Of a DNA stretch of 64,000 nt, positions 17,924 through 25,923 are shown in pieces. This DNA is from an uncultured Eubacteriaceae bacterium (GTDB lineage: Bacteria > Bacillota > Clostridia > Peptostreptococcales > Anaerovoracaceae). The position numbers and the translations under genes are program-made. The stretch covers positions 784-64,783 of the forward strand of contig CAIFEY010000011.1 of assembly GCA_903789635.1 (NCBI GenBank). Reading direction: 5' to 3'. Below the pieces are notes generated by a model. The model was not told the DNA's origin. It was given only the letters and a program-made list of their open reading frames with translations, and did no database searches. The stretch's first letter is position 1. Each line of letters opens with the position of its first letter.

Positions 17924-18123
17924 AACCAGCTTTTCCTTCAATTATTACCTTCGGCTGGTCGGCGGCCCGGCATTTTCACCGCCTTGTAGGATGCCGCTCC
18001 CTCGTTCACCGGCCGTTCGGGCGCTCGTCGGTCTGCCGGCAGGGCGCGTGACTTGCGCCGCGGCGCGGACTGCGGCCGGCGAAAGCAGCGGAACGGCCGC
18101 TGTCCGCGCGTGGGTTTTGCCGC

Positions 18124-19323
18124 TTACTGCTCGGACTGACCGGACTGCTCGGACTCCGGAGCGCGGGGTTTCTTCAAGCGCTCGCCGTGGAACTGGTAGT
18201 AGCAGACTTTCAGGTGGCCGTTGTAGAGTTTTCTGCGGCGGTCGGCCGGGCGGCGGAACCACTTCTTCTCGATGTCCTCGTCGGAGGTGATCATGAAGAC
18301 GGACCAGTCCGGGCGGGCGCGGTAGAAGTCGGAGACGGTCTTGTAAACTTTCTCCTGGATGCGGCGGTCGCCGATTCGCTCGCCGTAAGGCGGGTTCATG
18401 ATGATGACGCCGGATTTAGGAAGGGAATCGATGTCCGCGGTTTCAGGGTCGAGCAGGTCGGCCATGTTGTTGTTCAGGAAGCGGATGTCCTCGTCGACGC
18501 CGGCGTTCTCGGCGTTGATTTTTGCGGCGTGGTAGGCGCGGGAGCTGATGTCGCAGGCGGTGATGTCGAGCTCACGCTGGTAGTCGATCGCCTGGTAGGC
18601 GGCTGTGCGCTCCTCTTTCCAGAGCTCCGCAGGGATCAGGTCCCACTCCTCGGAGGCAAAGTGGCGGTTCAGCCCAGGGGCGATGTTTCTGCCGATCATC
18701 GCGGCCTCGATAGCGATCGTTCCGGAGCCTGTGCACGGGTCCAGGAGCATGCGGTCCGGGTGCCAGAACGTGAGCTGGATCATGGCAGCGGCCAGGGTCT
18801 CCTTGATCGGAGCCGGGACGGCCTCGGTGCGGTAGCCGCGCTTATGCAGGGCTTCGCCGCTCGTGTCGACGGCGACCGTCGCGACGTCCTTCAGCAGGGT
18901 CAGGCGGACAGTGTATTCCGCGCCGGTTTCCGGGAAGCGGTCCATGCCGTAGGCCTCGGAGAGGCGGCAGACGATGGCCTTCTTGACTGTCTTCTGGTTG
19001 ATCGGCTCACTTCTGAGCTTCGACTTGACGGTCGAGACCAGGACGGTGAACTTACCGTCGGGCGGGATCAGGCTCTCCCAAGGCATGCCTTTGACCGTCT
19101 GGAACAGGTCGTCCGATTCCTCGGCGCGGAACTCTCCCATCTTCAGCATGACGCGGTCGGCGGTGCGCAGCCAGAGGTTGGAGCGCACGATGGCGCGCTC
19201 GTCGCCCATGTAGGTGACCTTGCCGTTTTCCGTTTTTTCTACTTTATAGCCCAGCGCCTCGACTTCCCGTCTGACGACGGCTTCCAGTCCGAAGGCAGTG
19301 ATGGCAATCAGGTTTATTTTCAT
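18124..19323 (-). CDS. THUMP-domain class I rRNA methyltransferase (RlmL/YpsC type)
   Basis: A 399-residue methyltransferase that is expected to make N2-methylguanine in 23S rRNA. The N-terminal ~155 residues form the ferredoxin-like plus THUMP RNA-binding region (AITAFGLEAVVRREVEALGY at the start). The catalytic Rossmann domain follows, with SAM motif DPCTGSGTIAIEAA near residue 195 and the target-base motif NPPYGERIGD near 310. Length is normal for the short RlmL/YpsC form without the RlmK half. A charged tail ends in SEQSGQSEQ. The start has AAAGGAT upstream. It stands as a single gene. Confidence 0.9.
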   Translation of the reverse strand: MKINLIAITAFGLEAVVRREVEALGYKVEKTENGKVTYMGDERAIVRSNLWLRTADRVMLKMGEFRAEESDDLFQTVKGMPWESLIPPDGKFTVLVSTVKSKLRSEPINQKTVKKAIVCRLSEAYGMDRFPETGAEYTVRLTLLKDVATVAVDTSGEALHKRGYRTEAVPAPIKETLAAAMIQLTFWHPDRMLLDPCTGSGTIAIEAAMIGRNIAPGLNRHFASEEWDLIPAELWKEERTAAYQAIDYQRELDITACDISSRAYHAAKINAENAGVDEDIRFLNNNMADLLDPETADIDSLPKSGVIIMNPPYGERIGDRRIQEKVYKTVSDFYRARPDWSVFMITSDEDIEKKWFRRPADRRRKLYNGHLKVCYYQFHGERLKKPRAPESEQSGQSEQ

Positions 19324-19371
19324 TGTTAAGTGTATCCTTTGTCTGAAGAGAAAAATCCTGCAGGCGGACGC

Positions 19372-19968
19372 CTACAGGGAAATTAAAATATTATTGATCA
19401 TCAGCATGACGATCGCCATGATCAGCTGCGGGATCATAAGCAGCCAGTAGCCCAGGCTTCCGGACGCCATCGGGTAGGAGATCGAACAGAAGATGCCGAT
19501 GATCGTGGTGCCGATGATCAGGTTGGTCGTCTTGGACGTCTGGCGGGTCGCGAACGCGTCGATTTCATAGAATTTCTGGACGACGCAGGCCTCGATGCAG
19601 CCCCAGAGCACGCATACCGGCAGCAGGACCGTCGCAGGGGTGATACCCTGTTTCAGCAGCACCAGGGAGATAAACTCCATGACCACGACGGCGGCAATGC
19701 CGAAGATGACGATCGTTCGGTATTGCAGGGCGGTCTGGTTTTTGATCTCGAACTGTGTGCGGATGCCGTCAATCGACATGTAAATCGTCCACACGGCGAG
19801 CAAGATGCCGATGACCAGCGCGATCTGCGCGATTCTCGGCCAAATTCCGGTCATAGGCGGATTGTGGTAGGTAATCAGGCTGTAAACCAGGTAGCCCATC
19901 ACGGCGAACGTCATCCACGCCGTGCCGTTGATCAGGTGTTTGAGCCCATTTTCCTGTCTTTCTGTCAT
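19372..19968 (-). CDS. Unknown six-helix membrane protein
   Basis: A protein of about 198 residues with five or six hydrophobic segments: WMTFAVMGYLVYSLI, IAQIALVIGILLAVWTIYM, YRTIVIFGIAAVVVMEFISLVLL, ATVLLPVCVLWGCIEACVV, TTIIGIFCSISYPM and the C-terminal helix. I do not recognise the family. I place the start at MTERQENG (19968), with GGAG about 14 bases upstream, because a TATAAT box lies within the longer reading frame that begins at 20016. The gene runs leftward towards the methyltransferase with a 48-base gap, so the two may share a transcript. Confidence 0.65.
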   Translation of the reverse strand: MTERQENGLKHLINGTAWMTFAVMGYLVYSLITYHNPPMTGIWPRIAQIALVIGILLAVWTIYMSIDGIRTQFEIKNQTALQYRTIVIFGIAAVVVMEFISLVLLKQGITPATVLLPVCVLWGCIEACVVQKFYEIDAFATRQTSKTTNLIIGTTIIGIFCSISYPMASGSLGYWLLMIPQLIMAIVMLMINNILISL

Positions 19969-20252
19969 AAAAAAATTCAACTCCATTCTATTATAATGTG
20001 TTACAGGGATATACATGAAAGGAACCTGACAAAGGATGAACCTGCCAGGTTATTACGTACTTGCCGTGCAGCTGTGTGTATACAAGCCGCTCGGTCTGTT
20101 GTTTGGATGCATTATACCATAAATCGATACCCTGTGCGAGGAAATGAGGAAATCGGTCTCAGGCGCTTGCGTTTTCAGGATGAAAGGATAAAATAGAATA
20201 GTGTATACATGAAACACAGGATGGAGATAATGAGAGAAATTGGGAGGTTCAT

Positions 20253-21428
20253 ATGGATTACGCTAAGGAATCGCTTCGCCTGCACGGCGAGTGGGAGGGA
20301 AAGATCGAGGTCGTTTCCCGTGTACCGGTAAAGAATGAAGAGGATCTGTCCCTGGCCTACACGCCGGGAGTCGCACAGCCATGCCTGGAGATCCAGAAGG
20401 ATGAGGGCCGCGCGTACGACCTGACCAGGAAGTGGAATATGTGTGCGGTCATCACGGACGGCTCCGCCGTTCTGGGACTGGGTGACATCGGGCCGCAGGC
20501 GGCGATGCCGGTAATGGAGGGCAAATGCGTTCTGTTCAAGTCATTCGCCGACGTCGATGCATTCCCGCTCTGCGTGGATTCCAAGGACGTGGACACGTTC
20601 GTCAACACGGTCGCGCTGATTTCCAAGTCCTTCGGCGGCATCAACCTAGAGGACATCTCCGCGCCGCGCTGCTTTGAGATCGAGCGCAAGCTCAAGGAGC
20701 GCTGCGACATTCCGGTCTTCCACGACGACCAGCACGGAACGGCCGTTATCACGCTCGCCGGCCTGACCAACGCCCTGCGCGTCGTAGGCAAAAAGAAAGA
20801 GGACGTCAAGGTAGTCACCTCCGGTGCCGGTGCTGCTGCGATTTCCATCACGAAGCTCCTGCTTTCCGCCGGTTTCAATAATATCGTCATGACCGACCGC
20901 CGCGGCGCGATCTACAAGGGCCGCGAAGAGGGCATGAACTGGATCAAGACCGAGATGGCCGAAATCACGAACAAACAGATGGAGAAGGGCTCACTCGCCG
21001 ATGTCCTGAAGGGAGCCGATGTGTTCATCGGCGTCTCTGCCCCTGGACTCGTGACCAAGGAAATGGTAGGGACGATGAACCGCGACGCGATCATCTTTGC
21101 CTGCGCCAACCCGACGCCGGAGATCTTCCCGGACGAGGCAGCCGCCGGCGGAGCCGCGGTCATCTCCACGGGCCGCTCGGATTTCCCGAACCAGATCAAC
21201 AATGTCCTCGCGTTCCCGGGCATCTTCCGCGGCGCGTTCGACGTCCGCGCCTCCGAGATCAACGAGGAGATGAAGATGGCTGCCGCGCAGGCGCTGGCCG
21301 ACCTGATCAGCCCGGAGGAGCTGTCCGCCGAGTACATCATCCCGAAGGCGTTCGATCCTGCAGTCGGACCGGCAGTAGCGAAGGCGGTCGCAGAGGCCGC
21401 GCGCAGGAGCGGCGCTGCGCGCCTGTAA
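20253..21428 (+). CDS. NAD(P)-dependent malic enzyme (oxaloacetate-decarboxylating)
   Basis: This 391-residue cytosolic enzyme converts malate to pyruvate and CO2 with reduction of NAD(P). Visible motifs are AYTPGVAQPC (active-site tyrosine region), TDGSAVLGLGDIG, the metal-binding FHDDQHGTA, and the nucleotide-binding GAGAAA in VVTSGAGAAAISITKL. Its length matches the short bacterial malic enzyme. The start has GGGAGG seven bases upstream. It links C4 acids to pyruvate metabolism. Coenzyme preference cannot be settled by eye. Confidence 0.95.
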   Translation: MDYAKESLRLHGEWEGKIEVVSRVPVKNEEDLSLAYTPGVAQPCLEIQKDEGRAYDLTRKWNMCAVITDGSAVLGLGDIGPQAAMPVMEGKCVLFKSFADVDAFPLCVDSKDVDTFVNTVALISKSFGGINLEDISAPRCFEIERKLKERCDIPVFHDDQHGTAVITLAGLTNALRVVGKKKEDVKVVTSGAGAAAISITKLLLSAGFNNIVMTDRRGAIYKGREEGMNWIKTEMAEITNKQMEKGSLADVLKGADVFIGVSAPGLVTKEMVGTMNRDAIIFACANPTPEIFPDEAAAGGAAVISTGRSDFPNQINNVLAFPGIFRGAFDVRASEINEEMKMAAAQALADLISPEELSAEYIIPKAFDPAVGPAVAKAVAEAARRSGAARL

Positions 21429-21808
21429 TTAACGGCCGTGCGCATGATCCGGAATCCCGAGTTCTGCATGGCATTCGGTTATATCGGGTATATCGATTAT
21501 AAATGAAGCGCTGCTGCGCCTCTGCGGGTCCTTTCGGGACCGCGGGGACGCAGTGTTGTTATACAGCGGACAGCGTGCTCACCGGGAACAGTCGGCAGGG
21601 CTGGATGCGATACGTGTCTGGTGTATTTTGTCTGACACAGCCGTGTTTATACTGAGTCTGTCGGGGTATGAATGAATTGTAAATAATTAATGGTGTTGCA
21701 TTCTCTACGATGTATCAAAAAGCCAAACAAAATACATTAAATTTAGCAAAAAACGCTTGCCAAGCAGGCGAGTGCATGCTAAGGGAGAGATAGGAAAAAA
21801 GGTAACAC
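21429..21808. other. Intergenic region before the c-di-GMP riboswitches
   Basis: No gene is seen. It contains a TTTTGTCTGACA word at 21626-21637 (see the dispersed-motif finding) and an AT-rich stretch at 21665-21760 that probably carries the promoter of the riboswitch leader. Confidence 0.45.
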
Positions 21809-21908
21809 AACTAAGGGATGAAAATTAAAAGGCACCCATACCGAAAGGTATGTTCGCAAAACTATAGGGCCTTACCCCGAAAGGGGCTGGCAGCCAGTTG
21901 CATTAGTT
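21809..21908 (+). ncRNA. Cyclic di-GMP-I (GEMM) riboswitch, first of two
   Basis: The stretch has the GEMM architecture. The outer stem is AACTAA (21809-21814) with TTAGTT (21903-21908). The P2 arm is closed by a GAAA tetraloop (CCGAAAGG), followed by the conserved TTCGCAAAAC junction. The P3 arm is ACCCCGAAAGGGGCT with a second GAAA loop, then GGCAGCCAGTTGC. It is followed by its own terminator at 21932. Confidence 0.88.
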
Positions 21909-21931
21909 CGATCAACAACGACGAATGAAGG

Positions 21932-21977
21932 CGATTACAGGTGCTTGGAAAAGTTCTGTAATCGTATTTTTAGTTTT
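21932..21977 (+). terminator. Terminator between the two GEMM riboswitches
   Basis: CGATTACAG (21932-21940) and CTGTAATCG (21956-21964) pair perfectly and are followed by TATTTTTAGTTTT. Its place directly after the first aptamer makes it the likely expression platform. Confidence 0.85.
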
Positions 21978-21982
21978 CAGAT

Positions 21983-22093
21983 CCGGTGAATGAAAGTCTT
22001 CAAGGGCAAAGCAGCCGAAAGGCTGTGACGCAAAGCTACAGGGTCTTCTTCCGAAAGGAAATGACAGCCAGCTGCATACTTGAGTCGTTCGGG
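21983..22093 (+). ncRNA. Cyclic di-GMP-I (GEMM) riboswitch, second of two
   Basis: A second GEMM aptamer has AAGGGCAAAGCAGCCGAAAG at its start, then GCTGTGACGCAAAGC. A P3 arm with a GAAA loop (TTCCGAAAGGAA) and GACAGCCAGCTGCATACTTGA complete it. It lies between the first terminator and the transglutaminase gene. Confidence 0.9.
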
Positions 22094-22229
22094 TCTATTT
22101 TCATGGAATTGAATCCCTCAAACGAGGGCAACAAAGCCCAGAAACTTCCAAAATATGGAAATCCCGAGCGGCGCTTGAGCACTGATTCCGGCTTTGCTTC
22201 CCTGCATCATGCAGAAGGGAGTACACGAA
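22094..22229 (+). promoter_or_regulatory. Structured leader between the second GEMM and the gene
   Basis: This 136-base leader contains small hairpins: GGGC/GCCC at about 22127-22140, TTCC/GGAA near 22150, and a long-range AAAGCC/GGCTTT pairing. A final stem (TCCCTGCA facing TGCAGAAGGGA, about 22199-22219) covers the AAGGGAG ribosome site. No typical T-tailed terminator is seen, so the second riboswitch may act on translation. Confidence 0.45.
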
Positions 22230-23078
22230 ATGAAAGGGCTGAAGAGATTCGCGGGAACAATCATTCTGGCGGCTACGATCATAACAGTAATGATCATCGG
22301 CACAGCAGCAACTGCTTATGCGGATGACGCAACATTTGATAACTACAGTGAAACACAGCAGTATGTTTATGAGAACGTCATGGACATGAACACAGAAATC
22401 AATTACAAGGTCAAGGTTGACTCCATTGGTTCTGAGTTTACCAACTATGCTAGAAACAGCATCCTGGGACTGACAGAGATCGACAACGGAACTTCCGTTG
22501 CAGGTGATTATGCAGCACTGAACTTCTACAACGGAGACAGCTTCTCCTACAGCTATCAGAAGGTTGACGGACAGTACGTCGTCAGCGTAACTGATAAGGT
22601 GAGCTACCGTCTCACCAAGAGTCAGCAGAACACTTACACCAAGAAACTGGCTAAGGTAATGAAGAAAATCGGAACCTCCGGATCTGACTCCGCGAAATGT
22701 TCCAGAATTTACAACTACAGTTTCAGCCTTCCGAGCACCGCATACACATCGTATGCAGCACTCGTTCAGAAGAAGGCAGTATGCAACGGATATGCCGCTC
22801 TGGTATACGATATGTGCCGCGAGGCAGGCGTACCGTGCAGAATGATCGTCGGAACCGCTAACGGCGGACTCCACGCATGGAACCTGATCAAGGTCAACGG
22901 AAAGTGGTACAACGCAGATTCGACATGGGATGCAGGAAACAAGACATTCAAGTATTTCATGAAGTCTGACGCACAGTTCCCGGACCACACACGTTCCGCC
23001 GCTTACACCACAAGCTCCTTCAAGAGCCTCTGCCCGATGGCTTCCAAGAGCCTGAAGATCAGCAGGAAAGCTAAGTAA
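22230..23078 (+). CDS. Secreted transglutaminase-like protein under c-di-GMP control
   Basis: A protein of about 282 residues has a signal peptide with a probable cut after AYA (residues 29-31). The C-terminal domain is transglutaminase-like, of the cysteine protease/transglutaminase fold. The catalytic triad is visible as Cys185 in KAVCNGYAALVYDMC, His215 in GGLHAWNLI and Asp230 in WYNADSTWD. Family members in Clostridia are secreted or cell-surface proteins that remodel or cross-link surface proteins, or act as proteases. I chose the ATG at 22230 because AAGGGAG lies nine bases upstream; an ATG at 22194 lies inside the leader hairpin. Two c-di-GMP-I riboswitches upstream tie its expression to the sessile/motile switch. 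Confidence 0.88.
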   Translation: MKGLKRFAGTIILAATIITVMIIGTAATAYADDATFDNYSETQQYVYENVMDMNTEINYKVKVDSIGSEFTNYARNSILGLTEIDNGTSVAGDYAALNFYNGDSFSYSYQKVDGQYVVSVTDKVSYRLTKSQQNTYTKKLAKVMKKIGTSGSDSAKCSRIYNYSFSLPSTAYTSYAALVQKKAVCNGYAALVYDMCREAGVPCRMIVGTANGGLHAWNLIKVNGKWYNADSTWDAGNKTFKYFMKSDAQFPDHTRSAAYTTSSFKSLCPMASKSLKISRKAK

Positions 23079-23531
23079 GAGCTTCACTAAAACAGATTGC
23101 GATATCGAACATATATGCCGTGAACGGCACTAACAAGCCGTTCACGGTAGGGTTCAGGACACCAGGTCCTGCTATGAATTCGTGCGATATAAAATATAAA
23201 TAACCGAGCAGCTTCGCGAATCCGCAGAGTTGTTCCTTTATTTTTTGGCGTTTGCGTTTATGCGTGCTGACCGGGGCGTGGATGACTGGGGCTGGATGTC
23301 GGACTGCACGGTGCCGCCGCACCGCAGTCATCGTTCCTCTGTATGGCGCACCGACAGTCGGGCGTGTCCGCACGCCATCCTGTCCGCAGCGGCGCCGGCA
23401 GCTTGGCGATTGGATCGGCGGCGCTGACGGCTGTCTGCGGCGCGGCTGTGAATCACTGAAAAAACAAGAGCTTATTAAGAAACTGTGTTATAATAATGGA
23501 AATTTTAAGGTTTCTTGCGAAAGGAGAATGC
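23079..23531. other. Intergenic region with two hairpins
   Basis: CCGTGAACGGC (23118-23128) pairs with GCCGTTCACGG (23137-23147), and a CAGGAC/GTCCTG hairpin follows near 23156-23172. Neither has a T tail, so termination is uncertain. A TATAAT box near 23488 fits transcription of the next gene. Confidence 0.55.
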
Positions 23532-23981
23532 GTGAAGGTACTCTGGATAGAATTATTGATGGCCATGATCCCCGTCGTGGAGCTGCGCGGCGCGGTCCCG
23601 TTCGCGATTGCCGCGGGCGCGCAGCCGTGGGCGGCGTATATCACGGCGGCGGTCGGGAACATGATCCCGATCCCGTTCATTATTCTGTTCCTGAGACGCA
23701 TTTTCATCTTTCTGAGGGGCAGAAGCCCAAGGGTCGACCATCTCCTCGACCGCCTGGAAAAGAAGGCGGAGAGGAACCGTAAGAAGGCGGAGCGGTACGA
23801 GTGGCTCGGACTCTGTATTCTCGTCGCGATTCCGCTTCCGGGGACGGGGGCATGGACCGGTGCGCTCGTCGCGTCGATCGCGGAGATGCGCATGAAGAGG
23901 GCGCTGCCCAGCATTGCGCTCGGGGTTTTGATCGCGGATGGGATCGTCCTCGCCATCAGCATGGGCGTGAAGATTCTGTAG
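23532..23981 (+). CDS. COG2426-type small membrane protein (putative small multidrug exporter)
   Basis: A 149-residue membrane protein has about four hydrophobic segments. The hallmark VVELRGAVPFAIAAG is near the start, followed by ITAAVGNMIPIPFIILFLRR. The C-terminal LGLCILVAIPLPGTGAWTGALVASI motif is also characteristic. The family is often named small multidrug export protein, but its function is not established. I chose the GTG at 23532 with AAAGGAG eight bases upstream; the ATG at 23496 lies at the transcription start implied by TATAAT at about 23488. It stands alone. Confidence 0.8.
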   Translation: MKVLWIELLMAMIPVVELRGAVPFAIAAGAQPWAAYITAAVGNMIPIPFIILFLRRIFIFLRGRSPRVDHLLDRLEKKAERNRKKAERYEWLGLCILVAIPLPGTGAWTGALVASIAEMRMKRALPSIALGVLIADGIVLAISMGVKIL

Positions 23982-24125
23982 TGTGCGGCGGCGAGGGAAT
24001 GTGAAAATTGCGTAAAGCCTTTGTATGGACGCGTTTTCCATGATGCGATATAATATATAAGTGAATATCAACTTGCGGGAAAGTGCCGCAGGGGTTTTAC
24101 TGAATTTCGGGAGAGGTGACCGAGG

Positions 24126-24737
24126 ATGGATCAGACGAAGCTGATTGCCGCATATGTGGAGAAGATTGCAGGTCTTCCTTATTCTGCGGGGACAGCGCCC
24201 AGGATTACCCTGAAGAAGGATGGAAAAATCTATATCACGCGGAAGAATGCGGATTTCGGGTATTTTTCCGGCAGCGACGTCTGTGACGTGACGAACAGGC
24301 TGGATCAGCTGGATACCGTCGAGGCGGCAGCGCTGATGAAACTTAGGAATCAGAATGCTATGATCCTTGCCAGGACACCCTTTGTCGGGAGATATATCGA
24401 CGCAGGACGGCCGATCGGGGCATGCATGGACGACATGGCGCAGGTGATCGGAAGGCGGGTTCCTGTCGTGCACAGGAGCGTCAGAGAGATTCAGAGGGCG
24501 CTCGAGACGACGAATGCAGTCCTTTTAAACGGAAGATACGCGGTGACGTGCGGTCGGACACTCGGCGAAGCGTTCATGGCGCTGAAGGTGCTGGAGCGGT
24601 CAGCGGAGATCAACATCAAGGCTAAGGTGCTCGGCGGCGCGCGTCATATCGGGACGCTGGACTGCAGGATGATGCGGAGCCAGTATTTATACAGACTGAA
24701 AGCTAAGAAGGAGCAGGACGATGATGTTGAGGGCTGA
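24126..24737 (+). CDS. Degenerate class II aldolase-like protein
   Basis: This 203-residue protein aligns along most of its length with the class II aldolase encoded next. ITLKKDGKIYITRKNADFGYFSGSDV corresponds to the GNLS...TPYGVDFAKM segment. NAVLLNGRYAVTCGRTLGEAFMALKVLERSAEI corresponds to GCIMAHHGMICCGADLKEAFHVCGAMEEAARQY. The metal-binding HTHP motif is replaced by ARTPF and the later histidine pair is lost, so zinc binding and aldolase chemistry are unlikely. It overlaps the next gene by 17 bases. This suggests a co-translated partner, perhaps a regulatory or structural subunit. That role is inference. Confidence 0.7.
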   Translation: MDQTKLIAAYVEKIAGLPYSAGTAPRITLKKDGKIYITRKNADFGYFSGSDVCDVTNRLDQLDTVEAAALMKLRNQNAMILARTPFVGRYIDAGRPIGACMDDMAQVIGRRVPVVHRSVREIQRALETTNAVLLNGRYAVTCGRTLGEAFMALKVLERSAEINIKAKVLGGARHIGTLDCRMMRSQYLYRLKAKKEQDDDVEG

Positions 24738-25308
24738 AGAGGAATGCAGGGAATTGCTTGTCTTGTACGGGCAGCGTCTGCTCGCCGCAGGCCTGGCGCA
24801 CAGCTTCTGGGGAAATCTTTCTGTCCGCATGAACGAGGAAGAAATGCTTGTCACGCCTTATGGGGTGGACTTTGCCAAGATGAGGCCGGAGGACATGGTG
24901 CGCATGTCGATCCGCAGCCTCAAGTTCGATCGGTTCGGAAACAAGCCGACCACGGAACGCGGTCTGCATGCGGCGATTTACCGTAAGCGGGAGGATGTCG
25001 GAGCCGTGATTCACACGCATCCGACGTACTGCAGCGTTTTTGCCGCGGCGGGGATGCCGCTGGAGGTGGAGAATCCGCTGCTTGCAGACGAAATCGGAAA
25101 TATTATTCATATCTCCGAGTATGCGCGCCCGGGCACTAACGCCATGGCCAGGAACACCGTCCTCGCGCTCGGAAGCGGGAAGGGCTGCATCATGGCGCAT
25201 CACGGGATGATCTGCTGCGGCGCGGATCTCAAGGAGGCTTTCCACGTCTGCGGCGCGATGGAAGAGGCGGCGAGACAGTACGTCGAAAGCCGGCTTACGG
25301 CTGATTAA
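24721..25308 (+). CDS. Class II aldolase/adducin family protein
   Basis: A 195-residue protein with the motifs of zinc-dependent class II aldolases such as L-fuculose-1-phosphate aldolase. The motifs are SFWGNLSVR, VTPYGVDFAKM, TTERGLHAAIYRKREDVGAVIHTHPTYCSV (acidic catalytic residue followed by the HTH zinc ligands), and GCIMAHHGMICCGADLKEAF with the third histidine. Substrate cannot be inferred. AGGAG lies just upstream; the next codon is also ATG (24724). It overlaps the degenerate paralogue upstream and ends an apparent two-gene operon. Confidence 0.88.
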   Translation: MMLRAEEECRELLVLYGQRLLAAGLAHSFWGNLSVRMNEEEMLVTPYGVDFAKMRPEDMVRMSIRSLKFDRFGNKPTTERGLHAAIYRKREDVGAVIHTHPTYCSVFAAAGMPLEVENPLLADEIGNIIHISEYARPGTNAMARNTVLALGSGKGCIMAHHGMICCGADLKEAFHVCGAMEEAARQYVESRLTAD

Positions 25309-25447
25309 GTTCGATTTGGCGGTCGATTATTTTTGGCTGAACTGTTAATTATTTACCGTTTGACGGTAGATTAGTTTCGGTTTATTATAGGATTATCGAA
25401 AGTTAGCACTTGCGTGTAAATAGTTTCACTGGAGTGCAGCTGTAGTA

Positions 25448-25513
25448 TTGACAACAATATATAAAATATCATAATATAGTGTAAAATAGAATAGATTCTA
25501 GAGTGTATTCTAT
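25448..25513 (+). promoter_or_regulatory. Promoter and operator-like element of the glycine riboswitch transcript
   Basis: TTGACA (25448-25453) with a TAATAT -10 box 18 bases on forms a sigma-A promoter. Directly at the expected start lies ATAGAAT-AG-ATTCTAG (25486-25501) and then ATTCTAT (25507-25513), an operator-like set of half sites. The 13-mer AATAGATTCTAGA is shared with 10333-10345. Confidence 0.55.
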
Positions 25514-25582
25514 TCGAACTGAATAACCAGATGAAGTGATGTGAAGATTTCTCCTCATTTTCCAGGCGTCTTAGGGCGTTCC

Positions 25583-25800
25583 GGGAGGAGAAAACCGATG
25601 GAGAAAGTGCTGCCGCAGCCGACGTCAGTGCGAAGCTTTCAGGTACAAGGGACACATCACGGATGGACCTCTGGAAAGGTCTGTGGACTGCCCAGGCTGT
25701 GCTTTTGTCCCGCTCCCGCAAGGGAAGGACGGACCACCGCCGCCGGACGCGTCTGCCGGCCGCCGAAGAAGTGATGCTTTCAGGCGAATAAACTGAGATT
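25583..25800 (+). ncRNA. Tandem glycine riboswitch
   Basis: Two glycine aptamers in series are recognisable. The first runs from GGGAGGAGAAAACC to the conserved GCTTTCAGGTACAAGGGAC block (about 25633-25653). The second begins with the typical GGACCTCTGGAAAGGTC linker/P1 block and ends with GCCGCCGAAGAAG, then GCTTTCAGGCGAATAAACTGAG. A terminator follows and a permease gene is next. Such tandem switches normally raise expression when glycine is present. Confidence 0.82.
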
Positions 25801-25848
25801 TCGAGGCACGAGTGTTAGCGTGCAGTCGAAGTCTCTTTTCTTTTTTTG
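25794..25848 (+). terminator. Terminator acting as glycine riboswitch platform
   Basis: GAGATTTCGA with inner CACG pairs with CGTG and TCGAAGTCTC (to about 25835), followed by TTTTCTTTTTTT. The 5' arm overlaps the end of the second aptamer, which fits a ligand-controlled anti-terminator. Confidence 0.8.
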
Positions 25849-25923
25849 TCGGAAAGAGTTCGGGGAGAAGAGGGTGCGGAATCTAGTGATAGTATTAGTT
25901 AAAGCAGAAAGGGAGATGTAGTT

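Larger units (their letters stand above)
16973..18123. other. Non-coding region of about 1.15 kb with repeats
   Basis: It contains a terminator at 17089, the GC-rich tandem repeat at 17618-17856 and a minus-strand terminator at 17886. A phrase GTTGGGAATTT occurs at about 17193 and again at about 17531, each followed by a run resembling TTTTCC/TTTCCCC. I see no gene with support. Confidence 0.55.

Noticed and set aside
17358-18290. Long frame of 310 residues through the GC-rich repeat
   Set aside because: Composition is Arg/Pro/Ala-rich as expected from GC-rich repeats, there is no ribosome site, and it overlaps the methyltransferase gene.
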